A stretch of DNA of 64,000 bases. Source: Ornithodoros turicata. Taxonomy: Eukaryota > Arthropoda > Arachnida > Ixodida > Argasidae. Below, piece after piece: positions 54,901-63,030 of this stretch. Below the pieces are notes generated by a model. The model was not told where the DNA came from, searched no databases, and saw nothing but the letters and a program-made list of their open reading frames with translations. The DNA is taken from positions 9,523,187 through 9,587,186 of the forward strand of contig NC_088206.1 of assembly GCF_037126465.1 (NCBI RefSeq), written 5' to 3'. Each line of letters begins with the position of its first letter. Position 1 is the stretch's first letter. The translations under genes and the position numbers were made by a program.

Positions 54901-57884
54901 AATAAATAAAATACATATAAAAGTAGGGTTGAGACGTGACGTCTTGTGTGTGTCACCACAAAGCGAAGTTCTACGCGGTGGAACATGAAAAACGTGGTGG
55001 TTGTATTTCACTTGACAGTGGATTAATGGATTAATCCGTACAGAAAATATAAAGAGTTGAGCCTAAATCTCCATATTTTTCTTTTCTTACAGCCATCAAC
55101 CAACCAAAATACATTTACGTGTTATTCACTCGAACGAATAATGATACCCACAATACACAATGGTCTGACCAAGAGAAAAAGAAGTTGGTTTAGTGGAAGA
55201 AAATAATCAAGTAAAAATATTATCACGCGGAGAAAAAGTTAGATTAGTAGTAGTAGATTAGATTAGTAGTAGGTTAGTAGTAATCAGCAACATCTGTATC
55301 TCCATGAAGCCAGATCATGATTATGACTATTTCGTAACCGACATCAGTCACAGCCATTCCCGCTCATCTCGACGCCCTGTTTTCCGGAGCCGAGACCTGC
55401 GCACGCTTTGCCACTACGACTATAGCTGGATGTCAATTCCCTAACAAGAAGTAACAGCGTGGCAAATATTAATGCATGCGCTAGTCGGTTGTCAAGCAAC
55501 GGTACAAAACTTCGGGAAGTTGCAAATCAGATAAACCCTCTACCAACAAAGCCGTCTAGAAGCTGCGGGCACCTTCGAAGAGGACTGTCCTCTAACGCTC
55601 CCTAACCTGCTGTGTAGCAGGATCACAGTGTACACGGCTACGTACCGTTGTATCGATACTTGATAGTTTATCTCTACAATACAGTGCTTCAACGCATAAT
55701 GCTTTCTCTATACGAGTAGTTACGGTAGGAACGTGCGATTCGAAAAGCGATTTTTCTCATTCCATTAGGTGTGCGAAAGACAACACCTTCGACGCACAAG
55801 CACGCAGGAAGCGATAGACTGCACACAATGGCAAGCTAGAACGTTCTTGAAGGCATGCGATAACCGAGGTGATAGAATGCCCCGCGGGGCCGCAGGAATG
55901 CGATGACATACAAGCCGAACTGATCCTGACCACCACCTCGTTGGTGGGCCGCCACAAGAATCTCCCACCTCTGCATACACTTGCGAACAATGCGCAGATT
56001 GCGCCTCATTTCGCGTGGTTCGGGGTGGGGATGGGGGAAACATGTTTAATAGAAGTAAAAGAAAAGAAATGAAAGAGGAAATATCAGCTAGGCTGATGCC
56101 CGCTTGCTATTCCAAAAGCAAATAAACTCAAAATAAAGACAAAAAGAAAGAAAAAGAAGGAAATGAAGGAAGAAAAAGAAAACAACAACAACAACAACTT
56201 TATTTTGGCTTTGGAGAGTGGGGAGGTTCATCACCACAGGCGATCCTCTACCCCCCCCCAAAAAAAAACAGCCATTGCAGCACAGGCACGACCACGACCT
56301 ACTAGATTATAGCGACCATGTCATGATCGGCAAACCCAATGGGGAACCCGTCCGCACGATCCGCTAGGGGTGCTACTCATCGGCCCGCGAGATCTACATC
56401 ATGATTGAACGATGGAAATTTGAATTTTGAACGCGCAGAAGCGGACTTACGATTACCGTAGCAGACGACAGCTCCTATGAAAACGCGTAGAATGATGGTG
56501 ATAATCGACTTTACAAGGAAGCATCTCTCGTGGGACATTCACCGCTTGTACAAAAATACGAAGGTAGGCTAAAGTACAGATTACTTAATAAATTGAGGAG
56601 GCAATAACAGGGCCGATGAGTAGCGCCACCACTAGCCTCCAAATGCGGCGCTGGGAAGTGGTCCGTATGACATGGTCGCTATAATCTAGTAGGTCGTGGG
56701 CACGACATGGTGCGAGAGAGCCCGGTCAGAGGGCAGACGCAAGGGCCGAACCCTGCAGGAAGTGGAGCAGAGCTGTGGTTTCGGCCCACAGGGTAGGCCG
56801 AGGAACGGGGCCTAGGCTATGGCCATGGCACTGGCTATGGTTATGGAAATGGCAATGGCTATGGACATTGGGCTGCACCCAAGCTACATTAGACGGCGAC
56901 GGAGGGCTTGCCGTTGGGGAAGGTGCTGCTGGGAGTACAGAAGATAATTAGTAATATCAGCCACCTCGCCACAGCTGGAACACAAGGGGCAGCCGGATCG
57001 GCCCATTTCGTATAGAAGAAATGGAGTGCGGGCAACGTTGACACGCAGGCGGTACAGAAGTGATTCCTCGTGGCGCCTGCAGTGACGCGCAATGAGGGTT
57101 TTCGTTATCAGAACTGATGTTTACCATTTTCACGCTGCAACTGACATTTGCTGCGCGTACGAATGAGCTCCCATTGCTGTATACCGAACTGTGGAGATGG
57201 CAACATTCGGTAGGCTTGCGTGTACTTCTCTCATGTACGACAGAACAAATTTATCTTCAGGCATACGAGAAGGGAGACCTCAGGGCTATACGCCAAATGA
57301 CTACCAACGCAACCGTATGCCTGCCCTCAACCTACATTAATGTACTTAACAGTGGGAGAGGGGACGGGGGATATGTTTAATGCTGATAGAAAAAAAAAGA
57401 AGGGAAAGGTTCGGCATGATGTAGGCTTGCTATTCCCCAAAACAAACACGAACAAACCAAAAGGAACGTGAAGAAACAGCGACACAGAAAAGTGTGAAGA
57501 AATACAGAAAAAGACAACAACAACTTTATTTTCAGAGGATCCGCTAATCTAAAAAAAGACAGCTTCGTTGTGCAGATAGTCTTATAGTCATGTAAGAGGT
57601 ATCAGAGAGTACCCAAGCGTTTAGCTTCCAGAAGGAATCATGTCAGCGTCAGTAGTAAGGCTATTCCATTAAGATCATTGTGATTCATTACAAACATGGT
57701 CTCCTTTCCTCCATTACAGAATGCAGGAGTCGTTGAACAGGTGAATGGAAGTTCTTTCCTGCACAAGTTCTTCAAGTCTGTTGCGGGTGCCATCTACGTG
57801 GACAGCGGCTACAACCCCGACGTTGTTGAGAACGTTTATTATGGCTTCATGAAGGCAGATATGGACAGGCTGCTATCGCGTTGA
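32473..57884 (+). CDS. Gene B: paralogue of gene A, predicted secreted catalytically dead Dicer-derived RNase III-like protein (396 aa)
   Basis: Eight exons: 32473-32496, 35761-35805, 37962-38112, 39271-39629, 41708-41738, 41830-42067, 47323-47500, 57720-57884. Phases equal those of gene A throughout. Residues 1-23 form a proposed signal peptide (MKSLSLLL plus CLFLWEVPVNGG). Residues 24-193 resemble Dicer Hel1 with the P-loop position read as TDPETRM (41-47) and DECH as DDVS (138-141). Residues 205-396 are an RNase IIIb fold in which the signature reads EPLDYIGN (D270, and N274 for the metal-binding aspartate) and the second pair is K358 and K361. Thus at least three of four metal ligands are changed. 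Sequons at N185, N222, N288, N291 and N351. The gene is 2.6 times longer than gene A because of transposon insertions in its introns. Confidence 0.7.
34500..34728 (+). pseudogene. LINE reverse transcriptase fragment, 5' part
   Basis: Reads MDLEYTINELQSAISHSRKG then SSPGACGITYQAIASS and, after a damaged stretch, LKPGKSPKDLASFRPISLTS plus SVGKVM. These are the first conserved blocks of a non-LTR retrotransposon RT. It is cut by the MITE at 34729, and most of the RT core is missing on the other side. Confidence 0.75.
34729..34983. mobile_element. Palindromic MITE inserted in the LINE (255 bp)
   Basis: Inverted ends GGGTGTACTTTAACTC and GAGTTAAAGTACACCC, with arms of about 120 bp that include ATATATAACACCC and TACAATTACGCTC. 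Nearly the whole element is a hairpin. It separates the two LINE pieces. I found no clean TSD. Confidence 0.85.
34984..35640 (+). pseudogene. LINE fragment, C-terminal part and 3' UTR
   Basis: In one frame RLRLNVPYSGRLLFKLCKVW, then CGLCDVVEVVDHILQDCPRY, a C-x2-C-x8-H-x4-C cluster typical of the C-terminus of I, R1 or Jockey-like LINEs. The 3' UTR ends CCGGAGTAGCCAGTCCCGAG and GGACTAACATC followed by T9. The RT core between this and 34728 is deleted. Confidence 0.75.
35761..35805 (+). CDS. Gene B exon 2 (signal peptide core, tentative)
   Basis: 45 nt after ...CAACGCACAG and before GTAAGT, phase 0 on both sides. Encodes CLFLWEVPVNGGRSG. Joined to MKSLSLLL it gives a 10-12 residue hydrophobic core. 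Length and phases parallel gene A exon 2 (42 nt). No sequence similarity to rely on. Confidence 0.42.
35993..36998. mobile_element. Tc1/mariner-type foldback MITE (1006 bp)
   Basis: Termini TACAGGGTGTCCAAGCTAAG and CTTAGCTTGGACACCCTGTA, flanked by TA. Inverted arms of about 370 bp on each side include AATCAATTGCAATATAGCA, CCGTTCGGTAGATCGTCCGC and GAAGGAAATACGCGTCT segments with few mismatches. The central 250 bp hold a TTTATTACGAAAAGG LINE-tail-like scrap. It sits in the proposed intron 2 of gene B. Confidence 0.9.
36999..37961 (+). other. Rest of gene B intron 2
   Basis: A 177-codon minus-strand frame (37305-37838) overlaps a GC-rich stretch with ACGTCACGTGAGG motifs of repeat type. I recognise no protein in it and regard it as part of a repeat. 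Confidence 0.4.
37962..38112 (+). CDS. Gene B exon 3 (degenerate helicase motif I region)
   Basis: 151 nt, TTTTCAG acceptor, phase 0 in, phase 1 out. PNAVVQLTDPETRMATTSSL aligns with NNTVILEVPTWEQRTAKMAM of gene A, and KVLIVTND with KTIIVADD. No P-loop glycines remain. Confidence 0.65.
38113..39270 (+). other. Gene B intron 3
   Basis: Holds an imperfect tandem repeat of CTCATATGCACCAAACG near 38325-38490 and, around 38829-38915 and 39147-39222, repeated TTCGGGTTAAACCCGA and CCGATTTCTCCCCGAATT blocks that look like the ends of an unassigned element. Confidence 0.45.
38325..38490 (+). repeat. Imperfect tandem repeat
   Basis: Five or six copies of a unit near CTCATATGCACCAAACGCTC, with variation and one inverted stretch. 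Confidence 0.6.
39271..39629 (+). CDS. Gene B exon 4 (rest of Hel1-like lobe)
   Basis: 359 nt, CTTCAG acceptor, phase 1 in, phase 0 out. KDAQRYVDYFRTTNPRVSVS matches the Dicer block after 'NTVPL..QQ..I'. LDKLRLLVVDDVSTLLESS is the motif II strand with DECH lost, and MKTVGYFTNQQHLAAVQVLE is the motif III strand and following helix (R-I-L-G-L-T-A-S in Dicer). Confidence 0.68.
39669..39822. repeat. 154-bp hairpin just after gene B exon 4
   Basis: Arms CGTCGACGTTGCGGCGGAAG and its complement near 39800-39822 continue inward through CTCCGCCTTCGTCA and GGTTGCTTGGA, with a loop near TTTTGCACGTGTCTAAAATC. It begins 40 bp downstream of the exon 4 donor. Confidence 0.9.
40379..40650. repeat. Telomere-like CCTAA strings
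   Basis: Several short runs of CCTAACCTAACC and variants such as CCTTACC and CCTGACC. CCTAA is the common arthropod telomere unit (TTAGG). Here they are dispersed within a transposon, not an array. Confidence 0.7.
40795..40870 (-). repeat. tRNA-like segment (SINE remnant)
   Basis: On the minus strand GGCGTCGTGGTTAGCATCC resembles an A-box and GAGTTCGATTCCC a B-box, followed by a run of nine T. The acceptor and T stems do not pair well, so this is a tRNA-derived SINE head or pseudogene, not a working tRNA. Confidence 0.6.
41708..41738 (+). CDS. Gene B exon 5 (31-nt microexon linker)
   Basis: ACACAGGGCC...CAGTCAG between ATTTTCAG and GTACAG, phase 0 in, phase 1 out, encoding TQGPPEHSQS. Equivalent in position and phase to the 25-nt microexon of gene A, two codons longer. 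Confidence 0.58.
41830..42067 (+). CDS. Gene B exon 6 (RNase III domain, first half)
   Basis: 238 nt, CATTCCAG acceptor only 91 bp after exon 5, phase 1 in, phase 2 out (GTAGGA). SLGGYRFKNQDLLVRALLHP and EPLDYIGNFVLDFVVSR match RNase IIIb. The signature aspartate is asparagine (N274). Confidence 0.87.
42121..43056. mobile_element. hAT-type MITE, family 3 (936 bp)
   Basis: Ends TAGGGTTCGGAGTCCGG and GAGATACCGAACCCTA, with an 8-bp TSD GCGGGGGA at 42113-42120 and 43057-43064. Both ends are rich in ATCCCGGGATTTCG-type repeats in opposite orientation. It begins only 53 bp after the exon 6 donor. Confidence 0.87.
43365..43455 (-). mobile_element. LINE 3' UTR fragment
   Basis: GGGGGGATATGTTTAATGC then an A/G-rich tract and GTGGGCTTGCTATTCCC. 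The same block is at 56026-56115 and 57356-57440, and less well preserved near 36447 and 45575. Read on the minus strand it is the 3' UTR of a LINE. Confidence 0.55.
43785..44175. repeat. AAATCC-rich subterminal-type repeat
   Basis: Repeated CCAAATCCAAATC and AATCAAATC motifs end in GCAACACTGGC, which resembles the right end of hAT family 2. The opposite end was not found, so this may be a truncated hAT copy. Confidence 0.4.
46137..46564 (+). mobile_element. hAT-type MITE, family 4, copy A (428 bp)
   Basis: Inverted termini of about 30 bp starting CACGACCTACTAGATTATAA and ending with the complement, GGTCGTG. A perfect 8-bp TSD GTCTGAAC lies at 46129-46136 and 46565-46572. A second member in opposite orientation is at 56293-56698. 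The apparent 122-codon frame inside is not a gene. Confidence 0.92.
47323..47500 (+). CDS. Gene B exon 7 (RNase III domain, middle)
   Basis: 178 nt, ATTTCAG acceptor, phase 2 in, phase 0 out (GTAAGT). HILRNGSNKSKAQMHGIRAQ and LLCQRSCAYFAAHNGFQDYV match gene A exon 7 and the corresponding Dicer helices. Has two cysteines that gene A lacks. Confidence 0.82.
48438..48703 (-). mobile_element. piggyBac-like MITE, short copy (266 bp)
   Basis: Ends AGGGAGGCTCC and GGAGTCTCCCT, flanked by TTAA on both sides (48434-48437, 48704-48707), the hallmark of piggyBac insertion. Matches the ends of 20602-21135 in reverse orientation, including CGTGTTGAGGTGACAGTG and CAGCAACACTG blocks. Confidence 0.88.
50091..50113. 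repeat. (GA)n microsatellite
   Basis: About eleven GA dinucleotides following AATAGCAA. Confidence 0.9.
52480..52848 (+). other. Unassigned open frame (122 codons)
   Basis: Opens MDRSNKSFGTATKRACTECG and stops at a TGA. No known domain, no clear splice context, inside intron 7 of gene B. It may be transposon debris or chance; I give no function. Confidence 0.15.
53851..54084 (+). other. Unassigned open frame (77 codons)
   Basis: The middle reads RRVYYYQVGQLLVEVDPFAQ and TYRIMKLPREG, which looks more protein-like than most chance frames here, but I cannot name a family. Probably a fragment of a repeat-borne gene. Confidence 0.2.
56190..57115 (-). pseudogene. LINE 3' end (C-terminus and 3' UTR), minus strand
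   Basis: At 57090-56890 on the minus strand the frame reads HEESLLYRLRVNVARTPFLL and CPLCSSCGEVADITNYLLY, the cysteine/histidine cluster region of I/Jockey-like LINE C-termini. Downstream come GGYYATGG tandem repeats, then the hAT family 4 copy inserted at 56293-56698, and a (GTT)n end seen as AACAACAACAACTTTATTT at 56185. Truncated at its 5' end. Confidence 0.7.
56293..56698 (-). mobile_element. hAT-type MITE, family 4, copy B (406 bp)
   Basis: Termini CACGACCTACTAGATTATAG and its complement. 8-bp TSD GGCACGAC at 56285-56292 and 56699-56706. Interior blocks such as CGATGGAAATTTGAATTTTGA and GTAGCAGACGACAG match 46137-46564 in reverse. Confidence 0.92.
57356..57440 (-). mobile_element. LINE 3' UTR fragment
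   Basis: GGGGGATATGTTTAATGCTG, A-rich tract, GATGTAGGCTTGCTATTCCCC. Same block as 43365-43455. It is followed at 57510 by AACAACAACAACTTTATTTTC. Confidence 0.55.
57720..57884 (+). CDS. Gene B exon 8 (RNase III domain end, stop codon)
   Basis: CCATTACAG acceptor, phase 0, 54 codons and TGA. NAGVVEQVNGSSFLHKFFKS, then VAGAIYVDSGYNPDVVENVY, ending MDRLLSR. The D and E of the Dicer GDIFES motif are K358 and K361, as in gene A. No downstream dsRBD. Confidence 0.88.
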   Translation, partial: NAGVVEQVNGSSFLHKFFKSVAGAIYVDSGYNPDVVENVYYGFMKADMDRLLSR

Positions 57885-58930
57885 TTGTCTCTTACGTGAA
57901 CACAGGTTTTACTGCGGTAAACCTAGACATTATTTTGCTTGCGTACGGTGTAACAATATTCATAACGGTATGATGTAATGTATACGTAGTCATTGATGAT
58001 AAAAATTAACAACAAAAACTCTGACATCATGTTTCTTTACATACCATTTGGTGATTTTTTTTTATCTTCCAGTTATTTTAGCCTCCACTGAAGGCTAACT
58101 GACAGAGTTCTACGGCTACGCGTTCTTTTTCAAGAACAAAATAACGACCATGCATTGCCCACCGTCACCAGTGTCATAAAGACCAATGAAACAGAACATG
58201 CTTCAGAACTGCAATCATATGACTTTGCTTTGTTAACGGTACTCTTCAGGAAACAGTATTATGAGTAGTATTTAGAAAAAAGAAAACCGTTTGAAAACGA
58301 ATTCAGCGCTCCTTGTTGAAACGAGCCAGTTCACGGACTGAGCAATCAGCGCCATCTTTCGTCCCGGCGCAGAATGTGAATTCAGTATTCAATTCAAATA
58401 CATAAGCTGCGCTCAAGTACTTAGTCCTCTTTACGACTACATTATCAGCTGGAGGGTTCGCGAAATGAAACTCGAACGAGAACATACCTTTACAGCAGTC
58501 GATTACGCTGTAGCAATCGACAGACATCGAACGCGGCGTGGCTCTATGGGGGTGTATAGGGAATGGTGAAGCGCGGGAAAGGGATTTTCTCCTCCGGGAA
58601 AATAGGAGGCGCCACAATAGTGGATAACGTTGGGTAGCAGGTATCGGCGGGAACTTCTGAATAGCCACGGGCTCTGGCGTGTCCGCTATGCCCCATATAT
58701 CTCGCAAGCTAGGGATAATTCGTGGTTTTATGTCGCGAGATTCCCATGGTTGTGACGTGAGCGAAGCACCAGCGGTCGGCGTATGGATGAGTTTTTATGT
58801 ACCTGAAGATTTGTTAAAGGGACCAGAAATATCAGCACGCGACACACTGCATGGTGCGTCCTCAGCGGAGGAAGACCCGTTGGAATGGTATTGCCCGAAA
58901 TGGTGCTTTTTGTAGATGACACCATTTGGA
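57885..58930. other. Gene B 3' flank and intergenic DNA
   Basis: No clean AATAAA close to the stop; GATAAA at 57998 is the nearest variant. A 134-codon minus-strand frame (58303-58707) is open throughout but unrecognised; it is likely repeat-derived. Confidence 0.4.
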
Positions 58931-59083
58931 CCGCAAAAAACAAGCAGTCAAAGGACGAGGACGCCACAACTGCTAACAGTTACGCTAGCAGTTGTGGTGT
59001 GTGTGGTGTGTTGCTAACACTGCTAGCAGTCGTGGTGTCTACTTATCTTCCGTCCTCGTCCTTTGACTGCTTCTTTTTTGTGG
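58931..59083. repeat. 153-bp hairpin
   Basis: Arms AAGCAGTCAAAGGACGAGGAC and its complement at 59050-59072, extended by CCGCAAAAAAC / TTTTTTGTGG. The inner part contains alternating CACAACTGCTAACAG and TGCTAGCAGTTGTG. Confidence 0.88.
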
Positions 59084-59973
59084 AACGATTGAATTGAACA
59101 AACTGCGGCAAAAAAAGCCGAAAAGGCTTGACAGGGCCGCAGCTCCCCTACCTTTGGTCAACAGTAACAAACACTATACATGTATCGTGTACGATGTACC
59201 AACTACCCCGCACCGCCACCCTTGTGACCACTTGGACGGTCTGAAACTGACACCACAAACGTGTTGTTGGCGTCAACTTCCAATTTTAGGCCAGCCAAAT
59301 CGAACTTGCGCGTTAAACCGTAGTACACGTGTGAAACACAGCACTGAATATCGTGCTGTATCTTTCAATTGTTTTCTGCGCAATTTAGACAATTATAATT
59401 ACGTTGTAACCTAAGAAGAACTACCGTTTAGAACATGTGAGAGATATGAAGTGCAGAGGATGCCGTTGTCATTCGTACATTGGGCAGACCGGAAGATGTA
59501 TTAAAACCCTAAGAAAGCACAGGACCGCGTATACCCCGGCGCTTGTCTTGTGTGCTGTGTTGTCTATGTTTGTGTCCAGTTTTGTTGCTTCTTTGCATCG
59601 CCTCGACTGAGTTGTGAACGACAGGTCGGCAGGATGGAATGGGAGGACATAGGAGCTGTTTAGAACACGATAAGTATGTTCTACTTGGTAACCGGCTTGC
59701 CTAAGGCGGAGGATCTGTCGTGATACACCAGAGGTCACGCGATGATAACATGACTTATTCATAGCGGAGGATAAAACTGATTTTATAACGCCGCACTTAA
59801 GGTTGAGGATGGCAGCTTTGTCGTAAAAGAAGAAGAAAACGTTTGGAGTAAGGTAAAGCGAGTCTAATTCTAGGAACTATCAAACGGGAATACCAGTGTT
59901 GGTCTCAAGGGGATTAAGTCCGATTCTACAGCCTTTATTAACCTCAGGAGGGGAGGCTCACTGTCAAGGGAAA
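59084..59973. other. Intergenic DNA with a Penelope-like remnant
   Basis: Apart from the GIY-YIG fragment at 59431-59535 no gene or element is recognised. Several 60-100 codon frames on both strands are without motif. Confidence 0.45.
59431..59535 (+). pseudogene. Penelope-like element fragment (GIY-YIG endonuclease)
   Basis: RLEHVRDMKCRGCRCHSYIG then QTGRCIKTLRKHRTAYTPA. The CxC..YIGQTGRC....R..H pattern is that of the C-terminal GIY-YIG endonuclease of Penelope-like retroelements. No RT was found nearby, and the frame ends soon after, so it is a relic. Confidence 0.65.
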
Positions 59974-60280
59974 ATGTTTTTTTTTTATTCCGTCTTAGCG
60001 CCGCGAAGCAACTGTAGCTATGAGCGGCGTACAGATGTGGATCCAGATGGAGAGAGGACAGCAGGAAGGAGTGGGGGTCAGGGGAGTTAGTATGCGTCCT
60101 GGGCCGACTTCTGGCGGAACTGAGCCGGCATTCGTCTGGAAAAGTCTTCGGAAAACCCAGGGAAAAACCTGAGACAGCACAGTCGGTGGTAGGATTCGAA
60201 CCAACCACCTCCCAGTCTTGAGCAACGACGTTGACTACCACCAACGAGCAAGGACGCCTTAATCCGCTCGACCATGGGCT
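59974..60280 (-). mobile_element. Full-length tRNA-derived SINE (about 307 bp)
   Basis: Read on the minus strand it begins AGCCCATGGTCGAGCGGATT (A-box of a class II tRNA such as Ser or Leu), has a long variable-arm-like region and a B-box GGTTCGAATCC. It then has the body shared with 15768-15998 and ends CTTCGCGGCGCTAAGACGG with an A-rich tail. A short direct repeat close to AAGGGAAAA / AAGGGAGAA flanks it. A third scrap of the body (GAAGTCGGCCCAGGACG) is near 62246. Confidence 0.85.
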
Positions 60281-61904
60281 AAGGGAGAAGTAGAGCTCAT
60301 TGACGTCTGACGAGAACAGAAACGCTTTTTGAGATTGAAAAAAATTTAACATGTGCCAGAATCTCCTCCGAATTGTATGAGCTATAAGAGAATGGGAGAG
60401 GTATACGCATTCAAGAGAATTTTCAATATAGCGCGAAATTATTTTCGGTCACGTGTAATTTTCTTTTACAATTATGCGCATATAGGGTGGTCATGCTTAT
60501 GATCCTTTAAGAGAAATTTGATAGAAAATCTGTCCAGGGAAGCCGTGGAAATTCTGTTGATGGTAGAAGTGCGGAAATGGTTTTGAACGGAGTATATATC
60601 GAGCACTTTACGTTTTCTCACTCTGAAATCGCCTTGAAATTGTTTCATGACGGAAGAGACGGCTGCGTTGGCCTTTTCCATGAAAGCTCCTTTCCGGAAG
60701 AACATAAAATTTCGAAGGATAACGTTTTCGGAGAGAGGTGCAACTCGCACTGCTTACGGTAAGTGCGGGAGTGTAGTCATTGTTTCATTGGGAACTTATT
60801 GTGCCCGACCTATGGGTATCACAGTTACTATGCCGCACTTACTAGAGCGAAGTAGCGGAAGACTACTCGATTAATCAATTGCTTTTAGACCCTAGTCAGG
60901 CAATAGTTTTTTTTTCAGGTAACATAATAGTCAGGTAATATATTCTTTTTATTTTCATAAAGTTTCACATGCATGAAAACGTGACATTGTTTTCACAGCA
61001 CATGATGATGACGTGGATAAGGGAAAAAAGGGAGAGCGAAAGGGACACGTGATCTAAATAGCGACTATGCCCATCACCCACAAGAACTGCGAAAACTTTC
61101 CTCTGGCTCATTCTGTGAAAAGCAACTGCTTGATAAAGTATACGTTAGACCCATGAACCTTTTGTAGTTAGTTAGTTAGTAAACTAGTAAAATAAGATAA
61201 ACCTTGGAGCTTTCAGCAACCCTTCATGGGTGCTACCTGCTCCATTGCAAAAGCTGTATTGCTATTACAAACTCTGTCAAAACTCAACTTATCGTAAGCA
61301 TACTCTGCCACAATACCTTCCCCCGGTTTAGGCAACGTCGTCCAGAACATCCTAACCAGAACAATACCCTGTGATGCGGAGCCAAAATGTCCACATGCAT
61401 CCGTCCCCTGCAATGTGTCCATTAAGAGATAGAGGAGGATTGCGGACCCGACCGCACCTCACAAATCAAGGGGAGGGTCATCAAAGGGACGAAGGACACA
61501 CAATAGCCTTTGTCTGGCCTACAATTATGTGATGTAAGATAAGTGAATGTAGCTCATCATTCTTGCACCAAGGTTCGGTAGGAAGAGACATTTCCTCGGC
61601 CGTAGCCAATATACAAAGTGACCCAAACGCGTGGGAACGCCTCGTCATCATCATGAAGACGTTGGTGCAGCTCGTCAGGGCTTTCGGGAACAATACCCGT
61701 CAGGGAGACTATCGAGACAAAATGTAGCTGTAGTTAGATCGGAAGGTGTTCACCATAATCGTTCCGCAAACACGATAAGCCAGTCATCCTCTTCCTTTGA
61801 AGCGACATTACCGGCGTTTGATATAGACAGCTTACTTTATCGCATCGTGTTCTTCTGTGAGGCCGACAACGGCGAGTCCTTTCACCACCATCACCACCGT
61901 ATCG
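60281..61904. other. Intergenic DNA, nothing assigned
   Basis: No gene recognised. A minus-strand frame at 61481-61693 and a + frame at 61631-62224 overlap and neither shows a family motif; both may be old transposon coding remnants. Confidence 0.4.
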
Positions 61905-63030
61905 TTTTCTTATGGTGTCTTCGACACGTCGTGCCGATACTCCGAGCTGGAGCGGGTCGGTCCGCATCTCACTCCGGCTCCGAGCCGGAGAAATGGCGCA
62001 GAAGCCGAACGTGGTGGCTTGGAGCAGAGCAGAGCAGAGTGGGAGTACTAACTCACGTGACTTCCGCTGTTTCCCTCGTGGTCAAAACGACGACGACGCG
62101 TAATGCAGAACATGGCAGGCATGGCGGAACAGAAACACTACTCAGCGGAAGCTCGCGCGGTCACGTGACCGGAACCCAAGCCTATCGGGCAACCGCTCCG
62201 GCGGCGTTGTTGCGAGCACTCTAGAGCGCTCTGAGTTCCCTTAGAAGTCGGCCCAGGACGAACATTCCCCAGCGCGTTAGTCGTGACGTTGCCCACCTCT
62301 GTCAGGCCGACAACGACCCTCTCGCCATAACCCCCACCACCAACAACAACACCACCTGAGTTGAAGGAAAGAGCTCCAAATGAACCATTCGGATGCAGTC
62401 AGAGTGCTCTGTTCCGACTACACTATAAGAAAAAAAGGAGTAAAACGGGGAGTAATTGCAGCGTCTACTCCCACAGTCTGCCAATTACTCCCCATTTTAG
62501 TCCCCTAACCCGACATTTAGTCCCGACATTTACTCCCCAGGACTGCAAATTGTCACTAAACTTCGCGAATGGTCCCCTGAATGCAACAATCTAGGTAAAT
62601 ATGTGCCCTTGGTCAATTTGAACGACATAAGGCTGTATAACTCAGCCAACATAAGAATTTTCCAGCCACACAGAGTAAGGAACAGTTAGTGCATCTTTCT
62701 TCGCAAATTGTGCCCTAGTATGGCGCAAGATTTTATATCATTCGATATATCACGGTTGACGATTTGCTTCAAAGTATTTTCATGCATGCACACCAGTTAT
62801 GTACATGGGACTCTTACAACAGCGCGTGAAATGCAGTTTCCACCCTGTGAGATTCATTTACTCCCGTGCATTTACTCCCGAAAGGGACTATTTTTTGTGG
62901 CAATGCATTTAGTCCCCAAAAGGAGTAAAAGTACTCATTTTTTTCTTAGAGTGTAGTCGAAGATGAAACGTCGCTCCAGAGCGCTCTAGAGCGATCGGAA
63001 GCAACCAGTCGAAGACACCATTAGAAGGCT
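61905..63030. mobile_element. Possible composite DNA element carrying a nested MITE
   Basis: TTCTTATGGTGTCTTCGAC near 61907 and GTCGAAGACACCATTAGAAG near 63010 are inverted, as are CTCTAGAGCGCTCTGAG near 62219 and CCAGAGCGCTCTAGAGC near 62973. The MITE at 62421-62953 lies inside. No TSD was established, so the borders are approximate. Confidence 0.45.
62421..62953. mobile_element. Tc1/mariner-type MITE (533 bp)
   Basis: Ends CACTATAAGAAAAAAAGGAG and TTTTTTTCTTAGAGTG are inverted and flanked by TA (62419-62420, 62954-62955). Both halves contain repeated ATTTAGTCCC and ACTCCCC motifs. No coding sequence. Confidence 0.85.

Larger units (their letters stand above)
47501..57719 (+). other. Gene B intron 7 (10.2 kb)
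   Basis: Phase 0. Known contents are a piggyBac-like MITE (48438-48703), (GA)n near 50091, a GTCTC-type hairpin repeat near 50880-51000, hAT family 4 copy B (56293-56698) and a LINE 3' end (56190-57115). Open frames at 52480-52848 (122 codons) and 53851-54084 (77 codons) have no family I recognise. Confidence 0.5.

Noticed and set aside
58303..58707. 134-codon minus-strand frame
   Set aside because: Open throughout but without a recognisable family; left unassigned rather than called a gene.
61631..62224. 197-codon + strand frame as a gene
   Set aside because: Low-complexity, His- and Ser-rich frame with no domain, overlapping another open frame on the minus strand and inverted-repeat sequence.
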